This document shows, one piece after another, positions 1 through 10,297 of a stretch of 64,000 nt of DNA. The DNA is from Gnetum montanum (lineage: Eukaryota; Streptophyta; Gnetopsida; Gnetales; Gnetaceae). Below the pieces are notes generated by a model, which worked only from the letters and a program-made list of their open reading frames with translations, made no database searches and was not told the origin of the DNA. A program made the position numbers and the translations under genes. The first letter of the stretch is position 1, and every line of letters starts with the position of its first letter. The stretch is taken from assembly GCA_015680685.1 (NCBI GenBank), contig MNCI01022611.1:1739822-1803821 (forward strand), written 5' to 3'.

Positions 1-430
1 ATTCATCACTAATAGGATTACAATTGATGGCAGTAATTTCCTAAATAGGTAATCATCTTTATCATTATTTAGATCATATTAGATGGTTTAAATAAAATTT
101 TCTTTATCCTCATCAAGAATTTTATAACATGTGTCATCAATGATTGCAACATCCTCTCATCCATATTGATTTCCATATGTCTCGAAAAAGCATTGCAAAG
201 GTTGTTGAAAAATTGGAATCATAATCCCCTTGTGATAAATGTTTTCGGCATTGTGTCAAACACCAAATAAATTAAGGTTTCGTATCAACATCCTTGATGA
301 GGTAATTTGTTATTCTTTCTACATTGGCTAAATATGCTAAAGATCAAAATGTGTATTTAATTCCTTACCTCTTTAATTGGGTGAGAAACTCATGCACACT
401 AGGTCGAATACGGTAATACTTTCTTCCAAG
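1..430 (-). pseudogene. FCP1/CTD-phosphatase-like domain remnant
   Basis: Read on the minus strand from about 430 down to 1, short peptide pieces in shifting frames fall in the order expected of the FCP1-homology (HAD-family) phosphatase domain of plants: RPSVHEFLTQLK (about 410-375), NVERITNYLIKDVD (about 335-290), IIDDTCYKIL (about 150-118) and KDDYLFRKLLP (about 63-26). Such proteins typically dephosphorylate serines, for instance in the RNA polymerase II tail. The N-terminal catalytic Asp-x-Asp motif is not visible and at least two frameshifts and several stops break the frame, so this is a dead fragment; the window edge cuts off its far end. It is the only piece that resembles a host gene. 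The call rests on motif order only. Confidence 0.45.
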
Positions 431-559
431 CATAACACCATATTTTCTTTATAATTCTTCAATTCATTTGAATTTGAAAAATGTATATCCTTAAAAAGTA
501 TCTTGTTTTGATCCAATATAACTATTTTTCTCCTTTCCATTTAAAAATTTATATCTACA

Positions 560-1105
560 AGTATAATGTTCCTATTCCCAAATGTTGCTGCTACATAACA
601 AAGATGGTGCCTCTTCAGAACAAGTGTTATCATTATCATAACAAGCCTCAAAAGGGGAGTTGTAATTAAGACTGAAAAGGACATGTTGTAAAAAAATATG
701 TGTCTCTTGAGATGATCTTTTGGGGGTTTGACATAAGGTATTTATACCTAGGCATAGAGGTCATATTAGCATCGAGTTGCAAAGTCAGCAAAGACGAGTA
801 ACAAGTGCTAGGTGAAGTAGAACAAGAAGAAGATAGGCCATTCCTTATAGTTAGTTGTACACCTAACCATGGTGGTAGTGATGGATTTCCTCTAAGGGAT
901 GCCAAAGGAAGAAAAACCCAACTCTTAGAGCATGATCTAGATACACTATTATGCATTAATAAATCATTCTTCTCTTTTTCCTTTTGCATTTTTTCTATTA
1001 TTTTCTTTATGCTTAATGTCAAATTTTACACATATTTGATGTTTGCTATGTTATTTGCTTATGTATAATGTCTAATATAACATTTATTTGATGTCTTCCA
1101 TGACA
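560..1105 (-). repeat. LTR-like repeat R1, copy 1
   Basis: This stretch matches 8690-9330 in the same orientation over most of its length (for example gtaattaagac, ggtatttatacctaggcat, gacgagtaa, tttatgcttaatgtcaaat). On the minus strand it would start TGTCATGGAA at 1105, has a TATAAATA box near 745 and is promoter-like beyond it, so I read it as an LTR or solo LTR in minus orientation. The lower-coordinate boundary is uncertain. Open reading frames inside it are not conserved between the two copies and are not taken as genes. Confidence 0.5.
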
Positions 1106-2649
1106 TCCAAGAATGGGATGCCACATTTGATATCAAAGAATACCACGATCCAAGGGTCATTTAGAACTATGGATTGATTACAATCCAATGATGGACCATG
1201 GAGCCATAACCCAAGGAGAGCCATGGACCACCACCAGATGTACCATCTGTCAAAGATGATCCAAAAGATAAAATCTCATTTATTTTCATGAATAATGGAT
1301 TAGAAATCTACAAGAGACATTGAACCACCAATTAACAAGATTCTTTGTATGGATATCATTGACCAAGGCCTCACCAAGATTCATCAAGTGTAAGAGACAT
1401 TGGTAAGATAAGGATACATGGGTCTAGGTGATTCTTACCTATCTTGTAGTGATGCTAAAAATGTTAATTAATTAGGGTTATTTTAAGTTCCCCTTAGGTT
1501 AGCAACCATGAACTAAGTTAATCTTATTATTTTGGACTTTGGACTTTAATAATTTTTGGTGAGCTCTCCATTATCTACAACCCTTTTTTAGAAATATCTT
1601 AATACCTTTGAGATACAAAACAATGTCCTACATGTGATAAGCCAACATGTGCTTTGATTTAGGGCCTCTAGCAAGGATGAACACATGAAACTTGTTATTG
1701 ACTATGGAATCCTCACCAATTATGATATTTGAAAACATTACTTGGAATAAGAATTAGTCAATAAAATAAGCTAACCACTTGAATTATGGTCAATTAATTT
1801 TAGCTAAATAATTTTAAAAATATTTAATCTTAAGTTATAGGTGTAGTAGCTATTCGAAATTTATTATAAATCACATTTATGTAAGTGTAGATTTCTTCAA
1901 TAACATTGATTTTCCCTGATATTAAAAAACATCATAAGCATACCAAATTAGTAATACATTTATTTAATTATTATTAAGCACACCATGCAATATTACCCAA
2001 TAAATTCTTTATTTTTTGTTGAAATAAAAATAGTTCAAGTTACAATTCAGAGTGAAAAGAAGCCTAGTTTAAACTTTCTCAAGATTACATTGTTTTCATT
2101 CTACTTTGGGGTTAAGAAAAAAATTTGCATAAAAAATGCTATCTCTTCTAAAAGGATTTTTAACTTCTTATGAATTACATTTCCTTGTATGGAATTGAAA
2201 TTATCAGTTATAATGAATAGAATCATGTTCCTTGATGTTAGTCCACATTCCTTGATGTTAGTCACATTCTCTTATGCAAATCCTATATCATGTCTATCTA
2301 AACACATAGAGATAAATCTATAGCTACAAAATAGATTATGTGAATCTAATATCAATATAAACCTTAAATTTTTTAATGAATAATCAATTTTATAAATGCT
2401 AGAATACCTAATTCTCTCACCCAAGGTACCATAACTATTAGGATAAGCCATATATAAGGAAAAAGAGGCCAATCACAAAGGATCATAACAAAAGATTAAC
2501 ACTTTTTGGGAATTGTTTTGAAGATTTTTCTAACTCTACAATCATATGAGTTAAATAAATTAATGAAACTAAGGTCATCACTAAGGTATAAAACTATTAA
2601 TGATAAATAACAACACCTTAGTAACATCAAACCCTTGATTGATTAAAGA
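1106..2649. other. Unassigned repeat-derived DNA, no gene seen
   Basis: No frame gives a recognisable protein domain. A 20-bp unit beginning ccttgatgttagt is tandemly duplicated near 2230-2268. The short open frames here (1985-2173 plus, 2272-2472 minus) have no family motif. The missing 5' LTR of the element to the right, or the rest of El-1, could lie here beyond recognition. Confidence 0.4.
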
Positions 2650-5060
2650 TGACCCCAAAAAGAGGAGGACAAGAAGAACCTTTGCAAGGAGAAAGTGAAT
2701 GCCCAAGAGGTGGTAGAGGTAGATGAGGAGAATAAGGCTCACTAGCTAAAAATGGTGAATAGAAGGCCTAATCATTTAGCATTCATTAAGAGGCTCCTAC
2801 TATAGGGTAGTCAGTCTAATGAGAGGCCACAGCTCTAGTGCAAGGACAACACCTCATATTGAAGTCATCCAATAATGTCTTGAAGTCATCCAGGAGAAAT
2901 CCATGTTGACCATAGTCATCATGGAGATGAAATTTGATCCATTTATGGCATTTTCTTCTAAGTTAATTCAAGCTTAACTCTAGGCATCACCATTATGTCA
3001 CATCCTTTTAGAAAGTGGAGAATGATACCTCGGTGAGATGTACCAATTTTGGCATAACAAAAAAGAAGACACCATAGTTAACATTGGTGGAGTCACTATA
3101 TCTTTTTCAATCAAAGAAATTGTAGAGGCTCTAAATCTACCAAATGTGGGGGCCAAGTTGGCATATCTGTCCATGAGATCCTATCCAGAAATAAGAAAGT
3201 GATGGCTAAAATAGGCATACAACAAGGATAATAAGACATCCAATGAGTTGACTTTGGAAGAGAGGACCTATTTTAAGATAGGCACATACCACCTCTTTCC
3301 AAATAAAGGGCTTAACAAAATCTCAACCTACGTAGCTAGGGGAACTGCAATATTAATGGAAAAATTCAATGCTAATCTTTCCGAAATGTACTTCATGGAG
3401 ATCCAAAGGTAGTTCAAAGAGAAAAAGCCAAGGAAGCCAACACTTCCATTCCCTTGCCTAATTAGGAAGCTATGTATATGTGCTAGAATCATGGGATACA
3501 CCAATGATGTTCCTAGGAAAGCTCAAAATGCTTCTTTTGTTGAGTTTCTTAACCTGCATCATGAAGGAAAGACCTTGGTGAAGAACAAGAAATAGAAAAG
3601 GAGCTAGAAACAAAAAATGAAACAAAGCAAGAGCCTGAGTAGTAGCATGAGCCACAAGTTCCACCTCCACCACCATAATATTATCAGCCTATGATGAGCC
3701 ATCTACAAAGAATTGCTAAAACTCTAAGTTGGGGAAGTAGAAATGAGTCAAACCTCTTCTGAGTTATTAATGATATTGTATAGCCTAACATTTCTATGGA
3801 TCCATCAAGAAGAAAAATTTCTTTACAATTAGGAGGAGAAACTGAATGGTCTCAAAAAATATTTGGGAACGTTGTATCTTTTTAGGTAATGCTCAAAATA
3901 GTAAAAGGTGTCACATTGGTAGTCATGTAGCATCAAGATGCAACAAGTGTAGTAGAGGTGATAATAGATCATATCAAAGAATCTTTTAATGTGCCTATTG
4001 TATCCCCAATGAACCTAACTAGGACTAGAGATGCACAAATCCTTGCTAGGACTTCAATGACTCCTACGGTCCATGAGGATGTACTTGATAGATTACTACA
4101 GATGGGACAAGTAATGACAACCCTTTTTGACATCCCTAGTGATGTCACTGTAGTGCAATCAAACCTCATCAACAAAAAAAAAAGCTAGTAATAGCTAAGA
4201 CTAGGGTGGAACTTGCAGAAGTATATGTGCATCGATTGCAATAAGAGTTGGGCACCCTAAGAGCTAAAAGGTAGGACCTTGCCTAGTTTGTCACATCTAA
4301 CTAGCTAGACCAATGCTAAATAGAGCAACTAAACCAATTGATTGAATAGAATAAAGCTACTAAGTAAGAAAAAAAGAAGGTGGTCTAGAATGCTTCATCC
4401 ACTGAAGCTCAAGCATATGTCCATAAGAAGGCATTACTACCACATAAGAAGAAAGCAAGTAGGTTGCTACTGATAATGCTAGGTTGACCACTATTGAGAA
4501 ACAGAAGAACATTTTGGAAGAAAGTGTCCACTAATTGAAAGAACAACTAGTGAGGTTCAACCAAGATATCACTAGATTGACTAGAGAAAATTAAACCCTC
4601 TTAATGAAGGAGGTCCATGCAATCAAGATAAGCATATGAAAAAATGAGGTTAAGAAACATGAGAAGCTAAAGGAGCACTTTTAGGACAATGTTGACATGT
4701 ATAAGCAGCTTAATGAAAAATAACTTCAAATGGAAAAGGCCTACATTAGATCCATGTTAGAGCAAAATCCTGACTGGCAACCCATCCTAGATAGTTATGC
4801 CCTAGTCCACCAAGTGGAAGTAGCATATAAAGACCTACAGATTAAAGACCTAAAGGAATACATGACATTGGCTTACCTTCGATATGACAATTTTTCCATG
4901 TTAACAGTAGGTCAACCTAGAAATGAACTAGAGCAACAAATAGTGGCTACATATGCATTATATGAAAAAGAGTTTGCAAATAGGAAAAATTCTCTACAAA
5001 TCCTCCACATGGAAAACTCAAAATTGGAGATGATAAATACCCACTACCATGGATAGAAAG
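2650..5060 (+). pseudogene. Gag/mobile-domain-like ORF of a non-autonomous LTR element
   Basis: From the ATG at 2650 (Met-Thr-Pro-Lys-Arg...) a long decayed frame runs to about 5060. The middle part contains a peptide with VNIGGVTISFSIKEIVEALN (about 3079-3140), the style of the plant-mobile-domain or Tat-like gag-type proteins that bind nucleic acid or assemble particles. Further on, lysine/glutamate-rich stretches (4200-4720) look like coiled coil. The longest clean piece is 4730-5056 (108 residues). At least a dozen stops interrupt it. No protease, RT or integrase follows before the LTR at 5556, so the element was probably mobilised in trans. I do not recognise a specific family; a captured host gene is the main alternative. 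Confidence 0.45.
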
Positions 5061-5555
5061 ATGTGCCCTCAAACTTGGCCAGGATATTAATAGATTATCA
5101 TGAATTCAAAGAAAAGGCTAGGGCCTTCAAGGAGGAACAATGATAGTTTTTATCCTAGTACATGAAGGAAAACAAAATGTTTTCATAGCTTCCATGTCCA
5201 TGGGATATACCAGTTCCAGCACACATCAGCTTAGTAGCTTGGATGGTACATGATCCAAGGATAGAGGAGGAAAATTTGTAGGTGCTCCTAAACCGCTACC
5301 AATTTCAAAAGCCTACTAACAAAGGGAAGTGATCGATGGAAAAGCCACCACCTCCAGGAACTACATGAGCTTCCCCAATTTCGTGGCTTGTAATGTTGTG
5401 TCCATTTTTTTTGTCTAACACCATTATACAATGAAGAGTTAATTTGCATATTTATTTAAGTTAGTTAATAATCCCATACCTCCCTTATTTTTTATGAAGA
5501 ACTTGTTCCTTATTTTTGTAACTCAAGGATGAGTTTTCATTCAATTGTGGAGGTA

Positions 5556-6440
5556 TGATTAGTTATGTTTTTGTAGCACCGTAATATTGGATATTCGATA
5601 TTAGGGACACAATGTTGGGTATCCAATATTAAGGCACAACCTCTAATGTTAGGCATCCAATATTTCCCCTTCTATGCTAGCCTATAAATACCACACATGG
5701 GTGCATAGTTGAAAGGATAGATTTTTGAATAGCTTTTAGATAGCTTTTCATAGATTTCAAGTTTTGTTAGTTTTCAGTGCATGCCCATAGTGTGCTATTA
5801 AGTGATTGTACGACATCTTTATTTGAGTGTGACATGCTTGGATGTGCTACATGATCGAAAATAAAGATTGAGATTACATTCATCATTGTAGCATTCACTT
5901 AGATTTATTATTACTTTTAGTTGTTTAATTGTTTACTATTTTCCTTATTTAATGTTTCCATTTATTGATCTTTATTATTCCTATCATTAAGTAGAATGAG
6001 TATGACTAATCATGAGCACTTAAATATAATTACTTGATAGCCTAGTATCGTATCATTTGGTATGCCTAATGATGTACGCTTGGTAATCCCAACGGTAGTT
6101 ATGCAAAGTCCAAGGCATGTATGGATGATTAGGGATGGATACTTATCATACAAAGGCTAGTTTAGACTTTACTTTCCATCATTAATTAGCTTAATTAATT
6201 AATCTCTTTATTATCATTAGGAGTATCTTAAGGCTAGACAACATTAATTATTATATGCCTCACTTTGGACTAAACCATATGTGACAAAGCTACCACTAAT
6301 CTAAGTGGGAAGACAACAAGCTACAATCAATACATAATGATCTAGGTGCACAACTAGTCCCATCCACAAAATTTGATTGCATCGTGTGTGAATGCTTGTG
6401 ATTCGTATGGTTGGATGTAGGTGTACCTTGCTACTCATCA
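5556..6440 (+). repeat. LTR family L, copy 1 (3' LTR)
   Basis: An 885-bp LTR starting TGATTAG and ending CTACTCATCA. It aligns end to end with 43192-43967 and 56855-57709. It holds a TATA box (cctataaatacc, about 5681), a downstream aataaag polyadenylation signal (about 5862) and the shared 3' segment with gactaaaccatatgtgacaa. The sequence to its left (2650-5555) is the internal part of the same element, ending in a short purine run ggagg. On the right it abuts the integrase of El-1 at 6441, so the element landed in that gene. No target duplication can be checked because the 5' end is not found. Confidence 0.8.
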
Positions 6441-6620
6441 ATATTCATCCACATATTTTTTAATATAACAACATCAATATGATTTCTTAATTTTATGATA
6501 CATCTTATCACTACCTAGATGCATCCAATACATACTTAAGTACGCCTCATCAAGTAACTTCTGTTCATCAAGTAACTTTTGTTCAACCACAACTAACCAT
6601 ATCCTATCATTAAATCATAC
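6441..6620 (-). pseudogene. El-1 integrase zinc-binding (HHCC) fragment
   Basis: On the minus strand the region encodes LLDEAYLSMYWMHLGSDKMY followed by a tail resembling the HHCC zinc-binding domain that begins Ty3 integrases (His...His, then a degraded YW..M segment). A 21-bp unit (KLLDEQ) is duplicated in tandem at about 6541-6585. The domain is cut exactly at 6441, where LTR copy 1 begins, so the catalytic core has been displaced or lost. It continues the El-1 pol seen from 8660 downward. Confidence 0.65.
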
Positions 6621-8100
6621 CAAGCTAGAATTATTAACATAAAATAAAAAATCTATTGGAGAAATATTTGCATTATTTTCTTAAAACTAAGAACCTAAAA
6701 TTTGTTAAGCATTGTAATAATCTTTCATAATAGGTAAACTAGTAAGACTATAATGTTTCCCAACTATCCTAGTTAGTGCATTTGCAAAATTGTTACCTTT
6801 ATCTAGATGATATTGCAATACGAAAAGAAAGTATTGAAACATTGAATGATCTTACTTGTTTAATTGGTAGTTATATGCTAGGTGAAATCAAAATCTATTA
6901 GTGACTTTCCCATTGACTCTATCTCATTTTTAACTATGCTTGATCCATAATGTATTGCAAACACATATGATTAGTCCAAAAGATAATTCATTCTTCATAC
7001 ATGTAATATCTTCGAATATTAAAAGTAAAGATAATGAAACCAAGCTTTATATTATATGTTGGGGATATGATCTTATTAGGTTTTACCTCTATAGAAACAT
7101 AGATCACCACCTTACATGTTGCATGAGAACACAACCTAACCTTCTTCTAAATCATCTATGTATACATCATATGACTTACTAGGAACTACTAAGAGTAAGA
7201 TAGGTGCCAAGATTAATTTTTTTAGACCCTCAAATGCCTTTTGAAAAGAATATAACCAAGGTAAAATGTATTCATCTCAAGAAACTTATGTAAACATACT
7301 ACAATCTTAGACAAATCCTTTATAATTCTCCTATAATATTGTACTAGATATTGGAAACATATACCTTCATTCACTATGGCTAAAATGAATTAATCCTTAA
7401 TCACTACTATCTTAAAAGGATCCATAGCTATACCTACTCCAAACATCATATGATCAAGAAACTATATCTATCTTTCAAAATGCACATTTAAAAGCATGAG
7501 CATAGAAGAGTATCTTATGATCTATAAGACTCTTCTTAGGTTTTCCTTATGTTATTATTCATTCTTATGATAGACCAATATATCATTAGTGATGAAAATG
7601 ATAATTGGTCTAAATAAATATGTAATATCATCAAGTGGATGAAAAATTATGGTGCATTAGTAAGACCAAAGAACATAGCTAAAAAATTGCAATGTCTGTA
7701 TCTTATCCTAAAATTTCTATTAGATACATCTTCCTCTCACACCCTAACCTAAAAATATCTAGATTTTAAATCAAACTTAAACAACTTAGTAGCTTCTATT
7801 GGTTGACTAAAAATGGTATTGATCCTAGGTAGAGGATAACGATTTTTTACTATCACATGATTTAATAATATATAATTAATACATAACCTTATAATGCCAT
7901 TTTTATTCTTCATAAACATCACTAGTGCATATTAAAATGAAAAATTTGATTGAATTGTAGCTTTTTTTAATAGCTTATGAATCTATACTCTAAGCTCTAT
8001 CAACTCCATCAAAGATATCTTGTGAGATTCCCTGGAGATTGGTTGAATTACAAGCTTGAGGGTAATCTTAATTTTAATATCTATGTAAGGAGACATTGTA
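6621..8100 (-). pseudogene. El-1 reverse transcriptase and RNase H (Ty3 type)
   Basis: Minus-strand reading gives GIIRLCINYILLN and KNRYPLPRI (about 7910-7820) and FKFDLKSRYF, the finger and palm motifs of Ty3/Gypsy RT, typical of Tekay/Del-like chromoviruses. The primer-grip and later motifs and the RNase H region (about 7500-6650) are present only as scattered pieces with many stops. The enzyme would have copied element RNA into DNA in the cytoplasmic particle. Upstream lies protease, downstream integrase, in normal Ty3 order. Clearly inactive. Confidence 0.75.
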
Positions 8101-8289
8101 GGAATATCTTTTCCAAATACATTTTAGAACTCTTGAATCATTGGAATCTAATCTATCTTCTACTTATAAACTTTGTAAATCAAGATAATGTAACAACTAT
8201 AATAATTCCTATGAAATAACTAGAACTTCTTGGTTATCACTAGGTTTACCATAATCTATTTGTTGTTGGGATTATAACATCTTTTTCAC

Positions 8290-8665
8290 TTATGAAAATA
8301 AGTATGAGAGTCTTTCAATTACAATCCAAACATCCATCATACTTACCCAACTAGTCCATCCCAGGAAGCACATCATACTTTCCAAGTCTCATTACCATCA
8401 AATCACTCTACTACTTGTTACCTTTTATCACTACCTTAATTAAATGTAAAATCTTAGAAACAATAATGCATGGATAAGGAAAGGACACATATTCTAAGGT
8501 TTAATCCATTGATAGGTTATAACTCTAGGATATACAAAAGAATAACTAGCATTAGGGTCAAACAACAAGAAAAAACATCCATCAATATTACCTATGGTAC
8601 CCTTAATAATGTTAGGTTGTTCATTCAAAGGCTTATTAGTCAAAGCATAGAATCTTTTAATGCAT
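8290..8665 (-). pseudogene. El-1 aspartic protease
   Basis: The minus strand encodes NIIKGTIGNIDG, then LFDPNASYSFVYP (about 8580-8540), the degenerate retropepsin active site (usual form Asp-Ser/Pro-Gly-Ala-Ser), and later a LGKYDVLPGMD.LGKYDG segment with LDCN (about 8390-8310), the typical protease end before Ty3 RT. The catalytic glycine is replaced by Asn and stops break the frame. Between this and the gag zinc knuckle sits repeat R1 copy 2, an insertion of about 640 bp. Confidence 0.7.
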
Positions 8666-8689
8666 CCTACATCCTTGTGCTAAGTTATC

Positions 8690-9330
8690 TTCTTATTCTT
8701 AGAATATGTTACTCCATATATTTTGCTCTCAACTACATTATTAGAACACTCCCATCTCTTGTATCCAAACTTACTATAATGTCCCCATTCCAAAACAGTG
8801 TCTATGCATAATGAAGATGGTATCTCTTCATAACTAATCTTGAGATTATCATAAGAAGAACCAAAAAGGAAATTGTAATTAAGACCTGTAAGGAACATGT
8901 TCTAATAGGGACATGTCTCTTAAAGTAACATTTTGGGATTTAACCTAAGGTATTTATACCTAGGCATTAGAGGTCATATCAACATGGAGTAGCAGAGTCA
9001 GTAAAAGACGAGTAATGTGTTCTAGGTGAAGTGGGAGAGGAAGAGGACTGGTCATCTCTTTTGTTAATTTATAGGCCTAACCATGAAAGTAGTGTTGAGT
9101 TACCTCTAAGGGATAGATGCTAAAGAAAGAATACCCCAATGAACACTCAAAGAGCATGACTGAGACACAATATTTCACATCAATAAAACATTCTTTTCCT
9201 CTTTCCTTCTATATTTTCCCTATTATTTCCTTTATGCTTAATGTCAAATGTTCCACATATTTGATGTTTTCTATGTCATTTTCATACACCTAATGTCTAA
9301 TATAGCATATATTTAAAATTTTCCATGACA
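8690..9330 (-). repeat. LTR-like repeat R1, copy 2, inserted between gag and protease of El-1
   Basis: Direct repeat of 560-1105. On the minus strand it begins TGTCATGGAA at 9330 and has a TATAAATA box near 8952. It separates the El-1 zinc knuckle (about 9350-9430) from the El-1 protease (about 8660), which are adjacent in intact elements, so it is a later insertion. A small frame on its distal side encodes HYSKFGYKRWEC (about 8760), faintly like a retroviral CCHC knuckle; its source is unclear. No clear target duplication was found. Confidence 0.6.
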
Positions 9331-9339
9331 TTAGGGAAC

Positions 9340-10277
9340 AAAATGTCAAACTTACTACAAGAATGATAATTTTGACACTTATTCCTCAAATGTCCTATCT
9401 GACCATAAGTATGGTACTTTGGAGTGGAGTTAAAAAAGGTCTACTACTACCTTCAAAATTTCTAGCATTTTTAGAGTTATAAGATTTGATCATAGGTTGA
9501 GGATTCCTCTTAAGCTAACCTAGTTACTTCTTCTTACTTATTTCTATGCTTTGCTCTATAGACAAATTCTTAGAATAAGCTATCTTATACTCATTTAAAT
9601 TAAGAGAAACCAAGTCTACATGGATAAAGTTAGTTAGGCCATTAATAAAGAATCTAGTTCTCTCTTCCTCATCATCTTGTAAGTGAGGATAAAACTACAT
9701 CAGTTGGAGGAACTGTTCATTCTACTTCAAAATAGTGAGATCGCCTTGCTCTAAGTTGGACAAATCCTTAGCCTTTGTTCTTCTAAACTCCTTGGACATG
9801 TACCTTTGGTTGAAGATTTTTATAAAGTCATTATATCCCACCTCTTTATGTATAAAACCTCCAGCAATCCTACCCTACCAGTAGAAATTGGCTATATCCT
9901 TAAGTTGATGTGTAGGCTAATGCATTTATTACATAAAATAATAATCCATTAGCTGGTAAGATTCTTTCACTTCATATAACAACTTGAAAGATGCTACTAG
10001 TTCTTTAGCACTATTGAAAGATTGAGGTTATGACATCCTAAATTACTTTATGAGTTCTTGCTCAATGCACCTTTTGCCACTAGTATCTAAGTAATTAGGT
10101 TGATACCATTCATCATTTCTAGCACTAGAATAATTTTTACTCTTTAAATAAGTGAGAATATTCCTTATCATATCATTTTGAGATATTTTCCTACTAGGTT
10201 CTCATATAAGGAATCTCAAAAAATCATTCTTAATGGCATCCTATATCACACATTCAAGAATACTTGTCAAAATTTTA
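9340..10277 (-). pseudogene. El-1 gag with zinc knuckle
   Basis: The minus strand encodes FIKIFNQRYMSKEFRRTKAK, then an NLEQGD segment, PHLQDDEEERTRFFINGL and, near 9430-9380, HTYGQIGHLRNKC, a CCHC zinc knuckle whose first Cys is lost. This order is that of the retrotransposon gag domain (capsid followed by nucleocapsid) in Ty3 elements. Gag assembles the particle and the knuckle binds RNA. It lies just after a primer site at 10278-10290. Stops and frameshifts make it inactive. Confidence 0.75.
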
Positions 10278-10290
10278 GCTTTGATACCAA
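10278..10290 (-). promoter_or_regulatory. El-1 primer-binding site (tRNA-iMet type)
   Basis: On the minus strand this reads TTGGTATCAAAGC, one base from the usual TGGTATCAGAGC complement of the initiator methionine tRNA 3' end, where minus-strand DNA synthesis starts. It lies right before the El-1 gag and right after a likely LTR end at about 10298. Confidence 0.75.
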
Positions 10291-10297
10291 CTTCTAC

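Noticed and set aside
666-1022. 118-codon minus-strand open frame
   Set aside because: It lies in repeat R1 and is not kept open in the second copy at 8690-9330.
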